A stretch of DNA of 64,000 bases, taken from contig NZ_JAYXIH010000010.1 in NCBI RefSeq assembly GCF_036016755.1, forward strand, positions 1 to 64,000. Reading direction: 5' to 3'. The stretch comes from Aurantimonas coralicida_A. Lineage in GTDB: Bacteria > Pseudomonadota > Alphaproteobacteria > Rhizobiales > Rhizobiaceae. The notes below the pieces were generated by a model. The model was not told where the DNA came from. It was given only the letters and a program-made list of their open reading frames with translations, and did no database searches. The position numbers and the translations under genes were made by a program. How positions within the stretch are numbered: position 1 is the first letter of the stretch; the number at the start of each line of letters is the position of its first letter. This document shows positions 61,490 through 64,000 of this stretch, one piece after another.

Positions 61490-61927
61490 ATGCTCTCCGA
61501 AGACCGCCTCCGGGAAAAACTCCGCAAGATCGAAGCGCTCTACGCCGGTGCCGTCACCGCTGGCGAAAAGGCCGCCGCAGGGGCCGCTGCCGAACGCATC
61601 CGCAGGCAATTCGAATCTGCCAGCCGCAAGGAGCAGGCCGAAGAGTACAAGTTCTCGATCCCCGATCCCTGGTCTCGCCAGCTCTTCACCGCGCTGTGCC
61701 GACGATACGGGGTTCGACCTTTCCGTTACCCGCGCATGCACCGCCAGACGGTCATGATCCGCGCACCCGCCAGCTTCGTGCGGTCCGTTCTCTGGCCCGA
61801 GTTCGAGGAACTGAGCGATGCGCTGACAGCTCACCTGCTCGAGATCACCGAAAAGATCATCCGCGAAGAAGTGCATGAGGCTACGCAGGACGCCGAGGAG
61901 ATTGACGAACCCCGGCGATTGCGATGA
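61490..61927 (+). CDS. Hypothetical protein, DUF2786-like N-terminus
   Basis: 145 aa. The start EDRLREKLRKIEALYAGAVTAGEKAAAGAAAERIRRQFES recalls the DUF2786 helix pair, followed by a conserved-looking centre (YKFSIPDPWSRQLFTALCRRYGVRPFRYPRMHRQTVMIRAP) and a charged C-terminal helix. Function unknown. Its stop overlaps the start of a truncated recD2-like reading frame (ATGA at 61924-61927). Confidence 0.7.
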   Translation: MLSEDRLREKLRKIEALYAGAVTAGEKAAAGAAAERIRRQFESASRKEQAEEYKFSIPDPWSRQLFTALCRRYGVRPFRYPRMHRQTVMIRAPASFVRSVLWPEFEELSDALTAHLLEITEKIIREEVHEATQDAEEIDEPRRLR

Positions 61928-62067
61928 ACCAGCCGGATGCATCGACATCCGAGGTGCTGGCCGGGCATGTGGAGCGGTTCACGTTCCATACCCGAGGAGG
62001 ACACGCGCCAGATCAAGCGCTGGAAGGCGTTTCGGCGACACATCGCACAGATCAGACAGAATTGTGA
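61924..62067 (+). pseudogene. Truncated first copy of the recD2-like gene start
   Basis: 47 codons. The beginning (QPDASTSEVLAGHVERFTFH) matches the second copy at 62275 (QAEPSTQEVLAGLVERVTYH), then the similarity ends and the frame stops at 62067. Coupled by four bases to the preceding gene, so this was probably the original third gene of the operon, now reduced to its N-terminus. The rest, to 62274, has no gene. Confidence 0.7.
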
Positions 62068-62274
62068 GCCAGGTGATCCTTTTTGCAGACCGCGCCAGCG
62101 GCAGGCCCTGCTGCACTGGGCTTACGACAGTCGCACAATCTGAGCGCCCCACCAGGATTTGTGGTTACGATAGAGACAAGCTTTTGAATATCGAGCGCAT
62201 CATAATGATCAAGTCGGCCGGCGTCAGACTCGCCGCCACCCTGAACGCTGCGCTTTCTCGGTGATGGCGTCGGC

Positions 62275-63632
62275 ATGAAACCCCAAGCCGAACCATCGAC
62301 CCAGGAAGTGCTGGCGGGTCTGGTCGAGCGCGTCACCTACCATAATGGCGAGAACGGCTTCTGCGTTCTGCGCATCTAGGCGCGCGGCCACCGCGATCTG
62401 GTCACGGTGGCGGGGCATGCCGCCACCATCGCCGCGGGCGAGTGGGTCACCGCGTCCGGCGAATGGATCAACGACCGCACCCACGGCCAGCAGTTCAAGG
62501 CGCGCTTCATGCGCACCTCCGCGCCGACGTCCATCGACGGCATCGAGAAGTATCTCGGCTCCGGCATGATCCGCGGCATCGGCCCCGTCTACGCCAAAAA
62601 GATGGTCAAGGCGTTCGGCGAAAAAGTGTTCGACGTCATCGAGGCCGAGCCCGATCGGTTGCGTGAGGTGACGGGAATCGGCCAGGTGCGCGCCAAACGC
62701 ATCACCGACGCATGGGCCGAGCAGAAGATCGTCCGCGAGATCATGGTGTTCCTGCACAGCCACACGGTCGGTACCGCCCGTGCCGTGCGGATCTACAAGA
62801 CCTATGGGGCGGACGCCGTCCAGGTCATGACCGAGAATCCTTATCGGCTTGCGCGCGACATCCGTGGCATCGGATTCAAGACCGCCGACACGATCGCCAT
62901 GAAGCTCGGCATCGAAAAGACCGCAATGATCCGGGTGCGCGCCGGGATCTCCTATGCGCTGACCGAAGCAATGGATGAGGGCCATTGCGGTCTGCCTGTC
63001 GAAAAACTGGTGCCGCTCGCCATCGAATTGCTCGAGGTCGACAAGGGGTTGGTTCAGACCGCGATGGATCTCGAACTCGCCGATGGCACGGTCATCGCCG
63101 ACACCGTGGGCGAGACGGCCTGCATCTTTCTCGCCGGTCTCTATCGAGCGGAGAAAGTCATCGCCGAGCGACTTCTACGCCTGGCCAATGGAACGCTACC
63201 ATGGCCTTACATCGATCCGGAGAAGGCGCTGCCATGGATCGAGCAAAAGACCTGCCTCAAGCTCGCGGAGACGCAGGTGGCAGCGATCCGACTGGCCCTG
63301 TTGTCGAAGACCATGGTCATCACCGGTGGACCCGGCGTTGGCAAAACCACCATCGTCAATTCGATCCTGCGGATCCTGGCGGCCAAGGGGACGAGCCTGC
63401 TGCTCTGCGCGCCAACGGGCCGCGCCGCCAAACGGATGACAGAGGCGACCGGATTCGAGGCCAAGACCATCCACCGGCTGCTCGAGGTGGACCCCAAGGG
63501 TGGCGGTTTCAAACGCGGCACGGACAACCCTCTCGAGTGCGACCTGCTCGTCGTGGACGAGACCTCAATGGTCGACGTCATGTTGATGCAGGCGCTGATG
63601 CGCGCGGTGCCGGACAAGTCCGCGCTGCTGAT
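62275..63632 (+). pseudogene. RecD2-like SF1B helicase, disrupted by a stop codon and an IS21 element
   Basis: The frame starts at 62275 (MKPQAEPSTQEVLAGLVERVTYHNGENG…VLRI), hits an in-frame TAG at 62377-62379 (where AAG/Lys would be expected), and continues open as RecD2-like sequence: helix-hairpin-helix (REVTGIGQVRAKRITDAW, DIRGIGFKTADTIAMKLG), Walker A GGPGVGKTTIVNS, Walker B VVDETSMVDVMLMQ. It then runs into the IS21 end after ALLIV, where the family normally has GDVDQLPSVG. A restart at 62407 could make a truncated protein, but the helicase motifs downstream are lost. Confidence 0.88.
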
Positions 63633-63687
63633 TGTCAACGCCGGAGCAAATATGCGCCAGTTGGCCGGAGGAAATATGTGCCAGGTG

Positions 63688-63729
63688 ACGTCATGAGAAG
63701 GGCCCCGATCGGGGCCCTTCTCATGACGT
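63688..63729. terminator. Perfect palindrome of the IS21 end (terminator-like)
   Basis: Arms of 21 bases around GATC (ACGTCATGAGAAGGGCCCC and its complement). A strong hairpin in both strands, lying just after the istB stop; likely stops transcription leaving the element. Confidence 0.75.
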
Positions 63730-63748
63730 TTCGCGCTTTTCGGCGGGA

Positions 63749-64000
63749 TCAGTCGGGTTCGTCATTTTTGGGCGGCGTGGTGGCCTTGCCGGCCTGGCGG
63801 AGGCGGTAGCTTTCGCCGTTCATCTCCAGGATATGGACATGGTGCGTGAGCCGGTCCAGCAGCGCGCCGGTCAACCGCTCGCTCCCGAAGACGCTCGTCC
63901 ATTCGTCGAAAGGCAGATTGGATGTGACGATGGTGGAGCCGCGTTCGTAACGCTGGGAGAAGGCTTCGAAGAGCAGTTCGGCTCCGGTCGGCGACAGCGG
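63749..64000 (-). CDS. istB: IstB, IS21 helper ATPase (C-terminal part)
   Basis: 83 codons visible, entering from the right edge. The sequence LLFEAFSQRYERGSTIVTSN and LPFDEWTSVFGSERLTGALL, LDRLTHHVHILEMNGESYRL is the C-terminal part of the AAA+ IstB domain, with the sensor motif TSNLPF. It stops at 63749-63751 after an acidic tail (PPKNDEPD). IstB assists the IstA transposase in target choice. istA would lie beyond the window. Confidence 0.95.
   Translation of the reverse strand, partial: PLSPTGAELLFEAFSQRYERGSTIVTSNLPFDEWTSVFGSERLTGALLDRLTHHVHILEMNGESYRLRQAGKATTPPKNDEPD

Larger units (their letters stand above)
63633..64000. mobile_element. IS21-family element, end segment (continues beyond the window)
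   Basis: Begins TGTCAACGCC at 63633, with terminal repeats at 63643-63665 and 63667-63689, a perfect 42-base palindrome at 63688-63729 (arms around GATC), and the 3' end of istB. Inserted in the recD2-like gene. The palindrome can act as a terminator between host and element. Confidence 0.9.

Overview
The window is high-GC DNA from an alphaproteobacterium, very probably of the Hyphomicrobiales (Rhizobiales). The evidence is the linkage of chpT, a receiver-like gene, ctrA and fliJ; Omp25/RopB-type outer membrane proteins; a SAM-II riboswitch before metZ; a serC RNA motif before serC-serA; 6S RNA before 5-formyl-THF cyclo-ligase; DUF1134/EipA; and rhizobial-style dispersed repeats. The genus cannot be fixed from the sequence alone.

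Layout. 1-9.2 kb: the last codons of an IS630-type transposase, metZ with its riboswitch, dcd, 6S RNA, 5-FCL, a CAP-domain lipoprotein, a YmdB-like phosphodiesterase, TerC, an MBL protein, a TPR protein, a GFA protein and YebC. 9.3-13 kb: a ruvC-ruvA-ruvB operon with a complete VapBC-type toxin-antitoxin pair in each of its two gaps. 13-21.4 kb: a DUF2254 protein and the tol-pal operon (ybgC-tolQRAB-pal-ybgF). 21.5-31.6 kb: tilS, ftsH, glmM, two tandem porin-like OMPs, serC and serA. 31.6-46.9 kb: an EamA exporter, purA, a large one-TM protein, rpoH, rluD, tRNA-Glu(CTC), the glutathione-dependent formaldehyde pathway (S-(hydroxymethyl)glutathione dehydrogenase and fghA), a TrmH methyltransferase, a coiled-coil protein, DUF1134, chpT, a degenerate receiver, ctrA and fliJ.

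47-59.1 kb is a full Kelly-Friedrich sulfur-oxidation locus. It consists of soxS-soxR-soxT leftward and soxV-W-X-Y-Z-A-B-C-D plus a DsrE-like gene rightward, with an exported MBL-fold protein on the left flank. Both soxC and soxD are present, so thiosulfate should be oxidised fully to sulfate. SoxR carries the two cysteines, 66 residues apart, expected of SqrR/BigR-type persulfide sensors. ATTC-N8-GAAT palindromes of the kind these repressors bind stand before the MBL gene and soxC; weaker versions stand at soxS/soxV and soxX.

59.2-64 kb: a small exported protein, an NrsF anti-sigma protein and an ECF sigma gene cut by the end of an IS21-family element. A single N at 60734 sits in the centre of the element's palindrome, so it is almost certainly a contig join. 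Sequence to its right (two hypotheticals, a decayed recD2-like helicase gene with a nonsense codon and an IS21 insertion, and the end of istB) looks like mobile or plasmid-type DNA and may not truly adjoin the left part.

The most unusual features are the two toxin-antitoxin modules inside ruvCAB, each with its own operator-like repeats and each overlapping the next ruv gene by four bases; the receiver between chpT and ctrA that lacks its phospho-acceptor aspartate; and the palindrome set that defines a likely persulfide-responsive sox regulon.
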